Position numbers and translations under genes: made by a program. A stretch of DNA of 64,000 nt. It comes from Saprospiraceae bacterium (GTDB taxonomy: Bacteria; Bacteroidota; Bacteroidia; Chitinophagales; Saprospiraceae). Under the pieces are notes generated by a model. That model was not told the DNA's origin. It saw nothing but the letters and a program-made list of their open reading frames with translations, and ran no database searches. The stretch lies in the NCBI GenBank assembly GCA_030729925.1, contig JANQWK010000033.1:49782-113781 (forward strand), given 5' to 3'. This document shows, one piece after another, positions 8,105 to 16,764 of this stretch; position 1 is the first letter of the stretch; the number at the start of each line of letters is the position of its first letter.

Positions 8105-9556
8105 TTATACGGCAAAACTTATCAAAGATTCATAGATATCCCGGTATTGCCGGGCGGATTGTTCCCAGGAAAAATCGAGGGCACTTATGTTTTCCCGCAA
8201 TTTGCGGAAAACCTCCGGCTGGTGATACAGTTCCAAGGCGCGATATACCGCATGGTGGGCATCTTCTACGCTGAACTGGTCGAAACGAATCCCCCGGCCC
8301 GACCCATCCGGCATTCCGATGTCAATCACGGTATCTTTCAGCCCTCCTACGGTGCGCACAATCGGGATGGTGCCATAGCGCATGGCATACATCTGGTTCA
8401 ATCCACAGGGTTCTACCCGGGAAGGCATAAAGATGAAATCCGATCCGGCATACAACTGGTGCGCAATGCTTTCATTATATTGTAAGGCTACATCAAACCT
8501 GCCCCTGAACTGATGACTCAGTTGGTTGAGCCGATCCATGGTGCGACTGTCGCCCGTGCCCAATACCAGTATATTGACCTGCATACCGCTCGACAAGACC
8601 CGCTGGATCAGATCCGGCAGCATATCCCCGCCTTTTTCCCGCGCCAGGCGGCCAATAAAGGTGATCAGTGGAAGTGCGGGATCGAAACTGAAAGCCTGGA
8701 GCAAGGCCTGTTTGTTGCTTTGCTTGAAATCCTCCCAGTCGTTATCTATCAGGTGATGCACAATGTAGCGGTCGGTCTCCGGATCCCAGACCTTCGTGTC
8801 TATTCCATTGAGGATCCCCACGGATTTGTAGCGCTCGTGTTGCAACAACCACTCCATTCCATTCGAATGCTGCATCAACTCTTGCAGATAAGTCGGAGAA
8901 ACCGTGGTCACCCGCCAGGAAGTTTTGATACCGGTCGCCAGCGGATTGATGAGGTTTGACCAGTCGAGCAGTCCCCGTGCACTGCCCAGGAAATAGGGCA
9001 GGAGGTACATGTTTTCCCAACTGAAAGACCCATGGTATTCGCCGTTGTGGATGGTGAATACCGTAGGAATATCAGCCAGGGCCTGGTATTCGGGCGCATA
9101 TTTGATGAAAAAAGGAATAAGTCCGGTGTGGTGGTCGTGGCAATGCAACAGCGCAGGTTTTCCGGGAGCATGAAGGATCCACTGCAATACCGCCTGCTGA
9201 AACACGAGATAGCGCTGCAGGTTGTCGCCATAGCCCTCGCCCGTACCCGGATCAATGTAGATGCCCGGCCGGTCGAACATATAAGGCACATTCACGACGT
9301 ACAGCGGAAAACCCAATGGGTCGCCGTAAATTTTTTCAATGCTGAAGGGCACATAGTGGAGGTGTAGCCTGACGGCACCCTTGTAAACCGGGGTGAAAGA
9401 CTGCTCATTGAGCCAGCGGGTATGGTACCGGGGCATCACGACCCCCGTTTCCATGCCTACGTCGTTGAGGTATTTGGGCAAGGCTCCTGCCACATCTCCC
9501 AGACCCCCCGCTTTTGCAGCGGGATAACACTCTGCACTGATATGTAGTATTTTCAT
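8105..9556 (-). CDS. glgA: Glycogen (starch) synthase, GT5
   Basis: Transfers glucose from ADP-glucose to the growing alpha-1,4-glucan. The 483 aa protein has a GT-B fold. The N-terminal nucleotide-sugar motif of GT5 enzymes appears as KAGGLGDVAGALP, with Ala replacing the usual Thr/Val after Lys. C-terminal MPSRVEPCGLNQMYAMRYG is the conserved glycosyltransferase E-x7-E region. It is the first gene of a glgA-glgC pair, so substrate production and polymerisation are transcriptionally coupled. Confidence 0.95.
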   Translation of the reverse strand: MKILHISAECYPAAKAGGLGDVAGALPKYLNDVGMETGVVMPRYHTRWLNEQSFTPVYKGAVRLHLHYVPFSIEKIYGDPLGFPLYVVNVPYMFDRPGIYIDPGTGEGYGDNLQRYLVFQQAVLQWILHAPGKPALLHCHDHHTGLIPFFIKYAPEYQALADIPTVFTIHNGEYHGSFSWENMYLLPYFLGSARGLLDWSNLINPLATGIKTSWRVTTVSPTYLQELMQHSNGMEWLLQHERYKSVGILNGIDTKVWDPETDRYIVHHLIDNDWEDFKQSNKQALLQAFSFDPALPLITFIGRLAREKGGDMLPDLIQRVLSSGMQVNILVLGTGDSRTMDRLNQLSHQFRGRFDVALQYNESIAHQLYAGSDFIFMPSRVEPCGLNQMYAMRYGTIPIVRTVGGLKDTVIDIGMPDGSGRGIRFDQFSVEDAHHAVYRALELYHQPEVFRKLRENISALDFSWEQSARQYRDIYESLISFAV

Positions 9557-9567
9557 AAATAGTCAGA

Positions 9568-9575
9568 CAAATTTA
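9568..9575 (-). promoter_or_regulatory. Possible -7 box of glgA (TAAATTTG)
   Basis: On the minus strand a TAnnTTTG match lies about 11 bp before the glgA ATG. The leader would be very short, and no -33 element is evident. Confidence 0.3.
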
Positions 9576-9730
9576 ACTGTCCCCTAAGGTAACTTTTATT
9601 CCTCAATTCCCGTAAGCTAAAACCAAATTTTACCGCTATTACCCCGCCTCTGCGGGTAAAATGGAAAAAAATCCCACACCCGATTTCAAAAAAAAGAGTA
9701 ATTTTCCTCGCTTTTTAAAGGTTTAATGAT

Positions 9731-9747
9731 TAACTGAAAATCAGTTA
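9731..9747 (+). other. Hairpin at the ribosome entry site of the oxygenase gene
   Basis: TAACTGA-AAA-TCAGTTA is a perfect 7-bp inverted repeat ending one base before the ATG at 9749. It could be an operator half-site pair or a translation-modulating hairpin. Both are inference from position. Confidence 0.4.
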
Positions 9748-9748
9748 T

Positions 9749-10402
9749 ATGCGTCACCATCTGCGCCCTCTGAACGAGGCGCTTCCCTTTGCCCTGATTG
9801 CAGAGAAAGTCGCGACCGAACTTTCCCAAAATGGCTATTCGATTACCGACCAGTTTCTGTCGCCCGATCATATAAATAGCCTGCTTGATCACGTAAAAAT
9901 GCTACAGGCGGAGGATAGTCTGAAAAAGGCAGGTATCGGCAAGCAACAGTCTTTTCAGGTTGATCGCGAGATTCGTGGCGATTATATTCGATGGATTGAT
10001 TCCGGCAACGAGGAGGAGGTTTTTGCGCCTTTGCTGGATCAGCTCCAGGGCTTGTTGGAATACCTCAATCAGACTTGCTTTCTCGGCTTGAAGGATTTTG
10101 AGACCCATGTGGCTTATTATCCGCCCAATACGTTTTACCGTAAGCACGTGGATCGCTTCCAGCACAATGCCCACCGAGTGGTGTCTTTTGTGTTTTACCT
10201 CAATGTGGACTGGACCCCCGAGGATGGTGGTGAACTGGTGCTGTACCCAAACGATGACCAATTGTTTGAGGTGGCACCGATTGCCGGACGCCTGGCGATG
10301 TTTCTGAGTGATATGCCCCACGAGGTGTTGGAGTCGTACGCAGGGCGATACAGCGTTACCGGCTGGATGCTCAATCAGCTGAAGGAGCTTACCTTCCTTT
10401 AA
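9749..10402 (+). CDS. 2OG-Fe(II) oxygenase, prolyl-hydroxylase-like
   Basis: A 217 aa member of the 2-oxoglutarate/Fe(II) dioxygenase superfamily (double-stranded beta-helix; SM-20/P4Hc-like). The iron triad is H133, D135 (YRKHVDRF) and H191 (DMPHEVL). R200 in GRYSVTGW would bind the 2OG carboxylate. The central strand FVFYLNVDWTPEDGGELVLY is typical. A protein hydroxylase role (for example on ribosomal or translation proteins, as in some bacterial SM-20 homologues) is possible but unproven. It is convergent with the E1 gene, and the two stop codons share a TTAA at 10399-10402. Confidence 0.87.
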   Translation: MRHHLRPLNEALPFALIAEKVATELSQNGYSITDQFLSPDHINSLLDHVKMLQAEDSLKKAGIGKQQSFQVDREIRGDYIRWIDSGNEEEVFAPLLDQLQGLLEYLNQTCFLGLKDFETHVAYYPPNTFYRKHVDRFQHNAHRVVSFVFYLNVDWTPEDGGELVLYPNDDQLFEVAPIAGRLAMFLSDMPHEVLESYAGRYSVTGWMLNQLKELTFL

Positions 10403-12483
10403 TACGCTAACAGTTTTCGCAGGGCAGCTGCTACTTTTTCCCCGGAGGGGAGCATAGCGGCTTCCAAGGTGCTGTTAAGCGGTATGGCGGGAAGGTTTTC
10501 AGCCCCTATCGCGGTTACAGGGGCGTCGAGATACGCAAAACAATGCTCCTGGATGCGTCCTGCCAGGCTTTGGGCAAAGCTGTGGTTAAGAGGCTCTTCT
10601 GTTACGACCAAACACCTGCCATGGGCTTTGACTGCATCAAATACGGCGGTTTCGTCGAGCGGAAACAGCGTCCGAAGATCCAGTATGCTGATAGCGGTGC
10701 CCAGTTGAGCCGCAGCTTGCAGCGCCCAATGCACGCCCATGCCATACGTGACCACGACCGCAGCCGATCCGGCTTCCCGCAACTCAGGGTCTGCTTCCCG
10801 CACCCATGCTGCTTTCCCCAACGGAAGGATGTAGTCTTCTGCCGGCATGATGGTTTTGGCGTAAGCCGTACCCGGTACCTTAGACCAGTACAGGCCTTTG
10901 TGTTCGAGCAGCACCACCGGATTGGGGTCGTAGTAGGCCGCTTTGAGCAAGCCCTTCAGGTCGGCACCGTTGCTGGGATAGGCAATTTTGATGCCCCGGA
11001 TGTTGCACAACACGGATTCCACGCTGGAAGAGTGGTAAGGGCCTCCGCTGCCATAAGCTCCTATGGGAACCCGGATGATGGCGCTTACGGGCCATTTGCC
11101 GTTGCTGAGGTAGTTGGAGCGACTGAGTTCGGTAAACAACTGGTTGAGTCCCGGCCAGATGTAATCGGCAAATTGTACCTCGACTATGGGTTTTAGACCG
11201 ACTGCCGACATCCCCACCGTACTGCCAATGATGAATGCCTCCTGAATAGGAGTGTTAAATACCCGATGATCTCCAAATTTTTTGGCCAGGGTAGCCGCTT
11301 CGCGAAAAACACCACCCAGTCTTTTACCCACATCCTGTCCATACAACAGACACTCCGGGTGCTTTCTCATCAGTTCCTCGACTCCGGTGAGGGCAGCATC
11401 TACCATAACGGTCTCTTTGCCTCCCTCGGGTACTCGTACGCCGGATTCGGCTACAATAGGGGTTGGAGCAAAATCATGGGCAAACAAATCGGCGGGTTCG
11501 GGGTCGGGGGCTGCTGCTGCCAGGTTGAAATGCTCCTGCACGGTAACCATGGCCGCTGCTTCGAGTGCAGCCAGTTGTTTTTCTTGTATTCCCGATTCCA
11601 ACAAAGTCGCCCGAAATCGGGGGAAGGGATCCCGCGACTGGTGTTCCTCGAGATCATCCCGGTACCATTCTTTGCGGACGCCCGAGGTATGGTGGTTGAG
11701 CAAAGGAACCTTCGCATGGATCAAAAAAGGTCTGCGCTCTTTTCGGATCAGTTGGATGACCCGCTCGATACAAGTATAAGCCTCAAAGAAATCGCTACCA
11801 TCAATCGAGTAGGCTTCTATGCCGTGGAAGCCCCGGATGTACTCAAAAGCATCTTGTGCTCTTGTTTCGGCGGCATTGGCCGAAATATCCCAGCCATTGT
11901 CTTGCACCAGATACAGGATGGGCAGTTGTTTGAGTGCTGCCATCTGAAACGCCTCCGCTACTTCGCCCTCTGTGATGGAGGCATCGCCAAAAGAGCAGAC
12001 CACTATCGGATTTTTTTGCTGTTTGTCGGAGACGAGATTTTCCTGCTCCCGATACCGGAGTCCCAGGGCTACCCCCGTTGCCGGTATTCCCTGCATGCCG
12101 GTGGCGGAAGACTGGTGGGGAATCTTGGGTCGGTGTTCGTCCCGAAGGCTTGGATGTGCGTAGTATGTTCTTCCTCCGGAAAAAGGATCGTCCTTTTTAG
12201 CCATTAGTTGGAGCATCAACTCCTCCGGGCTGCAGCCCAGCGCCAGCAACATCGCATCGTCGCGGTAGTAGGGGAAAGCAAAATCCTGGGGGAGCAGCTG
12301 CATGCCCAGGGCAATCTGGATCGCTTCGTGTCCCCGGGAAGTGGCATGCACATATTTGGAAACAACCTTAAAATGTTCTTCGAAAATGTCCGTCATGGCT
12401 TTGGCGGTAGCCATGATCCGATAGGCCTGCAGCAGTTTTTCTGCCGGGATACTCTTGTTGGTTTGGGTCATGGTTAGGGTCAT
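10399..12483 (-). CDS. 2-oxo acid dehydrogenase E1, fused alpha and beta subunits
   Basis: A 694 aa thiamine-diphosphate enzyme. Residues about 1-330 are the E1 alpha domain, with the ThDP/Mg motif GDASITEGE...QDNGWDIS. Residues about 355-694 are the E1 beta transketolase-like domain (LYGQDVGKRLGGVFR, VEVQFADYIWPGLNQL, GAYGSGGPYHSSSVE). This fusion is the form common in Bacteroidota and is usually annotated as branched-chain 2-oxoacid or pyruvate-type dehydrogenase. E2 and E3 are not in the window. It is the third gene after paaZ and an enoyl-CoA hydratase, 19 bp from the latter. That hints at acyl-CoA/aromatic catabolism, but the substrate is not determined by sequence. Confidence 0.9.
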   Translation of the reverse strand: MTLTMTQTNKSIPAEKLLQAYRIMATAKAMTDIFEEHFKVVSKYVHATSRGHEAIQIALGMQLLPQDFAFPYYRDDAMLLALGCSPEELMLQLMAKKDDPFSGGRTYYAHPSLRDEHRPKIPHQSSATGMQGIPATGVALGLRYREQENLVSDKQQKNPIVVCSFGDASITEGEVAEAFQMAALKQLPILYLVQDNGWDISANAAETRAQDAFEYIRGFHGIEAYSIDGSDFFEAYTCIERVIQLIRKERRPFLIHAKVPLLNHHTSGVRKEWYRDDLEEHQSRDPFPRFRATLLESGIQEKQLAALEAAAMVTVQEHFNLAAAAPDPEPADLFAHDFAPTPIVAESGVRVPEGGKETVMVDAALTGVEELMRKHPECLLYGQDVGKRLGGVFREAATLAKKFGDHRVFNTPIQEAFIIGSTVGMSAVGLKPIVEVQFADYIWPGLNQLFTELSRSNYLSNGKWPVSAIIRVPIGAYGSGGPYHSSSVESVLCNIRGIKIAYPSNGADLKGLLKAAYYDPNPVVLLEHKGLYWSKVPGTAYAKTIMPAEDYILPLGKAAWVREADPELREAGSAAVVVTYGMGVHWALQAAAQLGTAISILDLRTLFPLDETAVFDAVKAHGRCLVVTEEPLNHSFAQSLAGRIQEHCFAYLDAPVTAIGAENLPAIPLNSTLEAAMLPSGEKVAAALRKLLAY

Positions 12484-12502
12484 TTTCTTTGGTTTTTTGG
12501 GG

Positions 12503-13288
12503 TCAGCGATTTTTTTGTTTGATCGCAGCCAGTGCGTTTTTGGCTTCCGGGGTCAAAATGAGTCGCCCGCTAATGGCCGCGCGCTGGGCGAGCAACTCGT
12601 CCCAGTGCTCCGTGCCCTCCCAGAAGGCTGCTTTGAGGGCCTGCATGGCTGCCGCACTGTAATCGGAAAGTCGGGCGAGGTACCCTTCGAGCCAGGCATC
12701 CATGGATGGGGTATCTTCAAAGACTTCCTGAAACAGGCCGTGCTGCTGAGCCCATTGGGCTGATTGCCAAGCTTCTGCCTGTATGGCGAGCTGGAGGGTA
12801 GCGGCTTTTCCCATCTTGCGTTCTACGGCCGGACCGACCACAAAGGGGCCTATCCCTACGGCAAGTTCGCTGAGTTTGATAGATGCAGCCTGTGTAGCTA
12901 CGCAAAAATCGGTGGCTGCGGCAAGACCTACACCGCCGCCTACCGCTTTCCCCTGGATGCGACCTATGACCAGCTTGGGGCATTGGCGGAGGGCATTGAT
13001 CACACGGGCAAAGCCCATAAAAAATTCAAGCCCCTGGTCGGGGTCTGCTATGGCCATGAGTTCGTCGAAACTCGCGCCTGCGCAAAAGGTTTTTTCGCCG
13101 GCGCTCTGTAGCAAAATCACCTTCACCAGCGGATCAGCCCCGGCCAGGGCAATCTGTTCAGCAAGCCCGGACAGTAGTTTTCCCGGCAGGGAATTGTGCG
13201 CCGGATGAAAAAAGGTAAGTATGCCTATGGTTGCGCTGCGTTCGAAGCTTACCCAGCCTTCAGTATTGGGGTGCGTTTGCATCATCAT
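12503..13288 (-). CDS. Enoyl-CoA hydratase/isomerase (crotonase family)
   Basis: A 261 aa crotonase-fold protein. The oxyanion-hole motif is visible in KTFCAGASFDEL and IQGKAVGGGVGLAAATDF, and a candidate catalytic Glu lies in KLSELAVGIGP. In a phenylacetate operon it would correspond to PaaF (2,3-dehydroadipyl-CoA hydratase) or PaaG (ring-1,2-epoxyphenylacetyl-CoA isomerase), and I cannot separate these by eye. Its ATG overlaps the paaZ stop as TGATG at 13288, implying translational coupling. Three consecutive ATG codons (13288, 13285, 13282) make the exact start uncertain by two residues. Confidence 0.88.
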   Translation of the reverse strand: MMMQTHPNTEGWVSFERSATIGILTFFHPAHNSLPGKLLSGLAEQIALAGADPLVKVILLQSAGEKTFCAGASFDELMAIADPDQGLEFFMGFARVINALRQCPKLVIGRIQGKAVGGGVGLAAATDFCVATQAASIKLSELAVGIGPFVVGPAVERKMGKAATLQLAIQAEAWQSAQWAQQHGLFQEVFEDTPSMDAWLEGYLARLSDYSAAAMQALKAAFWEGTEHWDELLAQRAAISGRLILTPEAKNALAAIKQKNR

Positions 13289-15336
13289 CAGTTATCGTCT
13301 TGGTTCAACATTTTTACCATGGTGAGGATGGTCGCAATGGCGACGGTTTCCCCGCTTTGGTCATAGACATCCACGAGAAACTTCACGATGCCTTTTTTGA
13401 TATCGTTTTCGTCGCGTTTTTCCTGAGCTATTTTTTCTCGTACCGTAAACCTGACTCCTATGGTCATGCCCGGATATACAGGCTTGGTAAAGCGGCAGCT
13501 GTCGAGGCCGTAATTGAGCAGTACCGGCCCTTTGGCGGGATCCACAAACAAACCGGCTGCTTTGGACAGTACAAAATACCCGTGTGCCACCCTTTTTTCG
13601 AATAGCGTGCCCTCCAGCGCGGTCTCGTCGGTATGGGCATAAAAATGATCGCCGGTCATGTTGGCAAAATTGACAATATCGGTTTCCGTGACGGTATGTT
13701 TGTGCGTGATCCAGGTTTCCCCAATCTGAAGTTCTTCGAAATGCTTGCGGAAGGGATGCACTGGGCTGCGAAGGTAGGGTGCTCCGTACTGATAGATCCC
13801 TGTGACTGCGGTCAGCATACCGGGATCTGCCTGGATGGCGGTGGTCTGAAGATAGTGTTTGACTCCCCGCACACCGCCGAGTTCTGATCCTCCGCCTGCT
13901 CTGCCGGGACCTCCGTGGAGGAGCAGGGGCAGCGGGGAACCGTGTCCGGTGCTTTCCCGTGCACTTTGTTCGTTGAGCAGGTGAATACGGCCGTGATAAG
14001 CAGCCGCTTCCATGACATAATCCCGGGCTATTTGCGGATCGGCAGTGGCCAGGGTGCTGACCAGCGAACCTTTGCCCAGTCGGACAATAGCTGCTGCCTC
14101 TGCTGCTTCCCGATAGGGGATCAGGGTACATACCGGCCCAAAAGCCTCGATGTCATGCGTGGCTGTTTTTCCGAAGGGGTCGCGGTTCATCAGCACCACA
14201 GGTGCAAAAAAGGCCCCTTTCTCCGGGTCGGCAGCGACCAGATCCGATATGCTGCGCGAATAGACGACCTCCGATGCCTGCTGTAATTGTCCGAGGCTGT
14301 GTTGTACCTCGGCTACCTGCGCCTGTGAAACCAGCGAACCCATTTCTACCTGTCCCTCGTTCGGATCGCCGATGATTACCCGGTCAAGTCTGGCAGCCAG
14401 CGCTTCCTGTACGGCATCCAGCATGGCCTCCGGCACGATGACCCTCCGGATAGCCGTACACTTTTGTCCGGCTTTGGAGGTGATTTCCCGTTGTACTTCC
14501 CGGACAAACAGGTCAAAAAGAGGAGAGCCCGGGACAGCGTCTGCACCCAGGATGGCTGCGTTCAGACTATCAGCCTCCATATTAAAAGGTACTGCGTGTT
14601 CGGTGATCGAAGGCCAGGACTTGAGCATTTTTCCCGTGCTTGCGGATCCGGTAAACGTGACCACATCCTGACTTTCCACCGCATCCAGAATGCCCGTTCC
14701 ACCCCCGCAAATCAACTGTAGCGCTCCTTCGGGCAATATGCCGCTCTTGACGATATCCGCCACCACTGCCTGGGTCAGGTAAGAGGTCACTTCCGAAGCC
14801 TTGACAACTGCGGGCATGCCCGCCAGCAGGTTGACCGAAATTTTTTCGAGCATACCCCAGACCGGAAAATTGAAGGCATTGATATGCACCGCCACCCCCT
14901 GTCGGGGTACCATGATATGTTGCGCCACAAAAGTTCCCTCTTTGGAGGTCTTCACCATGTCCCCGTCTATGTGAAACGGCAGATCGGCAAATTGTCGGCG
15001 CAGACTCGCATACGCAAAAAGCGTTCCGATGCCCCCGTCAATGTCCACCCAGCTGTCGGATTTGGTCGCCCCCGTTCGGTAACTCAAGGGATAGTATTGC
15101 TTTCGAAGCCCATGCAAGTGCATCGCCAGCTTCTTTAACATCAAACCGCGCTCGTGGAAGGTCATCCGGCGGAGCTGTCGCCCCCCTTGTTCCCTGCCGT
15201 AGGCAAAAACAGCAGCATAATCAATGCCTTCGCTGCCACAAGTACCCAGCAGGGCACCCGTCACGGCATCGTACTGCGGCAAGCCTTCGCCCTCATGGGC
15301 AATCCAACGTCCTTGAATGAAATTCGGGAGTTTCAT
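13288..15336 (-). CDS. paaZ: Bifunctional oxepin-CoA hydrolase / semialdehyde dehydrogenase
   Basis: PaaZ opens the oxepin-CoA ring and oxidises the resulting aldehyde to 3-oxo-5,6-dehydrosuberyl-CoA in aerobic phenylacetate degradation. The 682 aa protein has an aldehyde dehydrogenase domain at 1-520 (catalytic C293 in GQKCTAIRR, general base E254 in [10 protein letters not shown]). A MaoC-like (R)-enoyl-CoA hydratase domain follows at 535-682 (D563 and H568 in MTGDHFYAH). Both active sites look intact. The frame extends upstream, but [11 protein letters not shown] at 15336 is the family-type start and lies just downstream of a promoter and operator candidate. Confidence 0.95.
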   Translation of the reverse strand: MKLPNFIQGRWIAHEGEGLPQYDAVTGALLGTCGSEGIDYAAVFAYGREQGGRQLRRMTFHERGLMLKKLAMHLHGLRKQYYPLSYRTGATKSDSWVDIDGGIGTLFAYASLRRQFADLPFHIDGDMVKTSKEGTFVAQHIMVPRQGVAVHINAFNFPVWGMLEKISVNLLAGMPAVVKASEVTSYLTQAVVADIVKSGILPEGALQLICGGGTGILDAVESQDVVTFTGSASTGKMLKSWPSITEHAVPFNMEADSLNAAILGADAVPGSPLFDLFVREVQREITSKAGQKCTAIRRVIVPEAMLDAVQEALAARLDRVIIGDPNEGQVEMGSLVSQAQVAEVQHSLGQLQQASEVVYSRSISDLVAADPEKGAFFAPVVLMNRDPFGKTATHDIEAFGPVCTLIPYREAAEAAAIVRLGKGSLVSTLATADPQIARDYVMEAAAYHGRIHLLNEQSARESTGHGSPLPLLLHGGPGRAGGGSELGGVRGVKHYLQTTAIQADPGMLTAVTGIYQYGAPYLRSPVHPFRKHFEELQIGETWITHKHTVTETDIVNFANMTGDHFYAHTDETALEGTLFEKRVAHGYFVLSKAAGLFVDPAKGPVLLNYGLDSCRFTKPVYPGMTIGVRFTVREKIAQEKRDENDIKKGIVKFLVDVYDQSGETVAIATILTMVKMLNQDDN

Positions 15337-15353
15337 GGTCGAATGATCTTGAT

Positions 15354-15369
15354 ACGAATGAATGTTCGT
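15354..15369 (-). promoter_or_regulatory. Inverted-repeat operator candidate before paaZ
   Basis: ACGAA-N6-TTCGT is an inverted repeat sitting between the -7 box (15373-15380) and the paaZ start (15336), so it would overlap the transcription start. Position and symmetry suit a TetR-family repressor responding to an aromatic acyl-CoA, as known for paa clusters elsewhere. No such regulator gene is in this window, so the link is inference. Confidence 0.5.
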
Positions 15370-15372
15370 TAG

Positions 15373-15402
15373 CAAAGATAAAGAGAAAAAATGGCAAACA
15401 AA
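15373..15402 (-). promoter_or_regulatory. Promoter of the paaZ operon
   Basis: On the minus strand a -33 TTTG (15399-15402) is followed after 18 bp by the -7 box TATCTTTG (15373-15380). This matches the Bacteroidota TTTG-N17-23-TAnnTTTG consensus. It lies in the 87-bp gap between paaY and paaZ and so gives paaZ-hydratase-E1 their own start. Confidence 0.65.
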
Positions 15403-15423
15403 ACGGGTTTGTGTTTTGGGTTC

Positions 15424-16029
15424 TCAGGGATTCCGCTTTTTTTTGAGGTTTTCCCAGGTTTGGAAGAGGATTTCCTGTTGGGGTCTGTCTGCGGGGATTT
15501 CGCTGAGGGGCTCGCAGGCTTGCAGTAGGGTATCGCAATCGCGGGGCAGTTGTTGGTACAGTTGTGTGCCGAGGGTTTTCCATTCGAGCATTTGGTCGGA
15601 TACCGCCTTGACGATGCGAGCGGGATTTCCCACTACCAGGCTTCTGGGGGGAATATCCATCCCTGCTTTCACGAAGCTGAGGGCGCCCACGATACTGCCT
15701 GCGCCAATCCGGGCATCGTCCATGATGACGGCATTCATACCAATCATTGCGTTTTCACCTATGGTAGCGCCATGGATAATGGCGCCATGTCCGACATGGG
15801 CGCCTGTTTGGAGCAGGGCGGTGGCTCCCGGGAACATGTGGATGACGCAATTTTCCTGGACATTGCTGCCTGCCTCTACCACAATAGCCCCCCAATCGCC
15901 TCGGAGTACGGCACCCGGGCCGATGTACACATCTTCTCCGATGATGACATTGCCGATGATAGTCGCCTGAGGGTGCACAAAAGCGCTGGGGGATACCACA
16001 GGCACAAAACCTTTAAAAGCAAAAAACAT
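15424..16029 (-). CDS. paaY: Gamma-carbonic-anhydrase-like hexapeptide protein, PaaY-type
   Basis: A 201 aa left-handed beta-helix protein. Hexapeptide repeats run from VHPQATIIGNVIIGEDVYIG to IGAGSIVGALSFV, and three His that could bind metal appear in NCVIHMFPG, HVGHGAIIHG. The C-terminal helix (QMLEWKTLGTQLYQQL) matches PaaY, a thioesterase that relieves blocked CoA intermediates in phenylacetate catabolism. Location beside paaZ supports PaaY over generic YrdA/CaiE. The frame is open 112 codons further upstream, but that part overlaps scpB antisense. The ATG at 16029 (MFFAFKGFVPVV) fits the family. Confidence 0.85.
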   Translation of the reverse strand: MFFAFKGFVPVVSPSAFVHPQATIIGNVIIGEDVYIGPGAVLRGDWGAIVVEAGSNVQENCVIHMFPGATALLQTGAHVGHGAIIHGATIGENAMIGMNAVIMDDARIGAGSIVGALSFVKAGMDIPPRSLVVGNPARIVKAVSDQMLEWKTLGTQLYQQLPRDCDTLLQACEPLSEIPADRPQQEILFQTWENLKKKRNP

Positions 16030-16094
16030 AGGTTTATCTTTTTCAAGGATAACAAAGAAAGCGCCATTTCGGATTCCAAGTGCGGCCAAACGCT

Positions 16095-16102
16095 TATCTT
16101 TG
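16095..16102 (+). promoter_or_regulatory. -7 box candidate of scpB (TATCTTTG)
   Basis: A TAnnTTTG match lies 14 bp before the proposed GTG start of scpB, within the 87-bp divergent gap to paaY. The implied leader is only a few bases, so either translation starts with minimal leader or the true promoter lies elsewhere. Confidence 0.4.
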
Positions 16103-16116
16103 TAGGTAAAAAAGCG

Positions 16117-16746
16117 GTGAAAGTACTCGAATTGCACATAGAGAGCCTCATTTTCGCTGCTGCGCAGCCCATTGGCAGCAAGGAAATAGCAGAATGTCTG
16201 GAAGTGGTCTTCGATCAAAACATTCCGATCCAGGAGATAGACCACGCGCTGGAGCGCATCACGGAAAAATACCAGTCGGATGATTTTGCCTTCGAGGTTG
16301 TGGAGATCGCCGGGGGCTATCAGTTTTTGACGAAGGGTGCCTACCACCGAACTGTAGGGCAGCACCTGAAGTTGAGTGCCAAGAAGATGTTGTCAAAATC
16401 GGCGCTGGAGACCCTGTCCATCATCGCTTACAAGCAACCGGTGAGCAAGAGCGAGGTCGAACAAATCAGGGGCGTAAATTGTGATTATACCGTACAAAAA
16501 CTGCTGGAGCGGGAGTTGATTGCGATTAAGGGGCGGAGCGATGGGCCCGGCCGACCTTTGCTATACGGAACGAGCGATAAATTTATGGATTATTTTGGAT
16601 TGCGGAATCTCGGTGATTTGCCGAAGTTGAAAGATTTCCGGGAAACCGAAAACCAGATCGGGGAGGAAGCCCCCATCGAAATAGATGCGGATAGTCAGTC
16701 TGACGACGAGGCCGGCCAGACGGGCGAAACGATTGTTGAATTGTAA
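16117..16746 (+). CDS. scpB: Segregation and condensation protein B
   Basis: ScpB is a kleisin-associated winged-helix protein that works with ScpA and SMC in chromosome condensation. The 209 aa protein has two wHTH domains: about 1-80 (LHIESLIFAAAQPIGSKEI) and 85-165 (LSKSALETLSIIAYKQPVSK, IRGVNCDYTVQKLLERELI, GRPLLYGTS). It has an acidic C-terminal tail rich in D/E. The open frame continues far upstream, but that part is antisense to paaY. The GTG at 16117 gives a family-like start, KVLELHIESLI, and normal length. scpA is not adjacent. DUF2480 follows after 18 bp. Confidence 0.92.
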   Translation: MKVLELHIESLIFAAAQPIGSKEIAECLEVVFDQNIPIQEIDHALERITEKYQSDDFAFEVVEIAGGYQFLTKGAYHRTVGQHLKLSAKKMLSKSALETLSIIAYKQPVSKSEVEQIRGVNCDYTVQKLLERELIAIKGRSDGPGRPLLYGTSDKFMDYFGLRNLGDLPKLKDFRETENQIGEEAPIEIDADSQSDDEAGQTGETIVEL

Positions 16747-16764
16747 CACGGTAAACACAACCTT

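Noticed and set aside
9627..9662. Hairpin-like ATTTTACCGC...GCGGGTAAAAT in the glgA/oxygenase gap
   Set aside because: Imperfect with a bulge and located between divergent starts, where a terminator is not expected; too weak to call.
15550..16116. Long in-frame upstream extension of scpB
   Set aside because: It is antisense to paaY and has no ScpB-like sequence; the GTG at 16117 gives the normal length and start.
16030..16365. Upstream extension of the paaY frame
   Set aside because: It overlaps scpB antisense and lacks hexapeptide pattern; the ATG at 16029 matches the family start.
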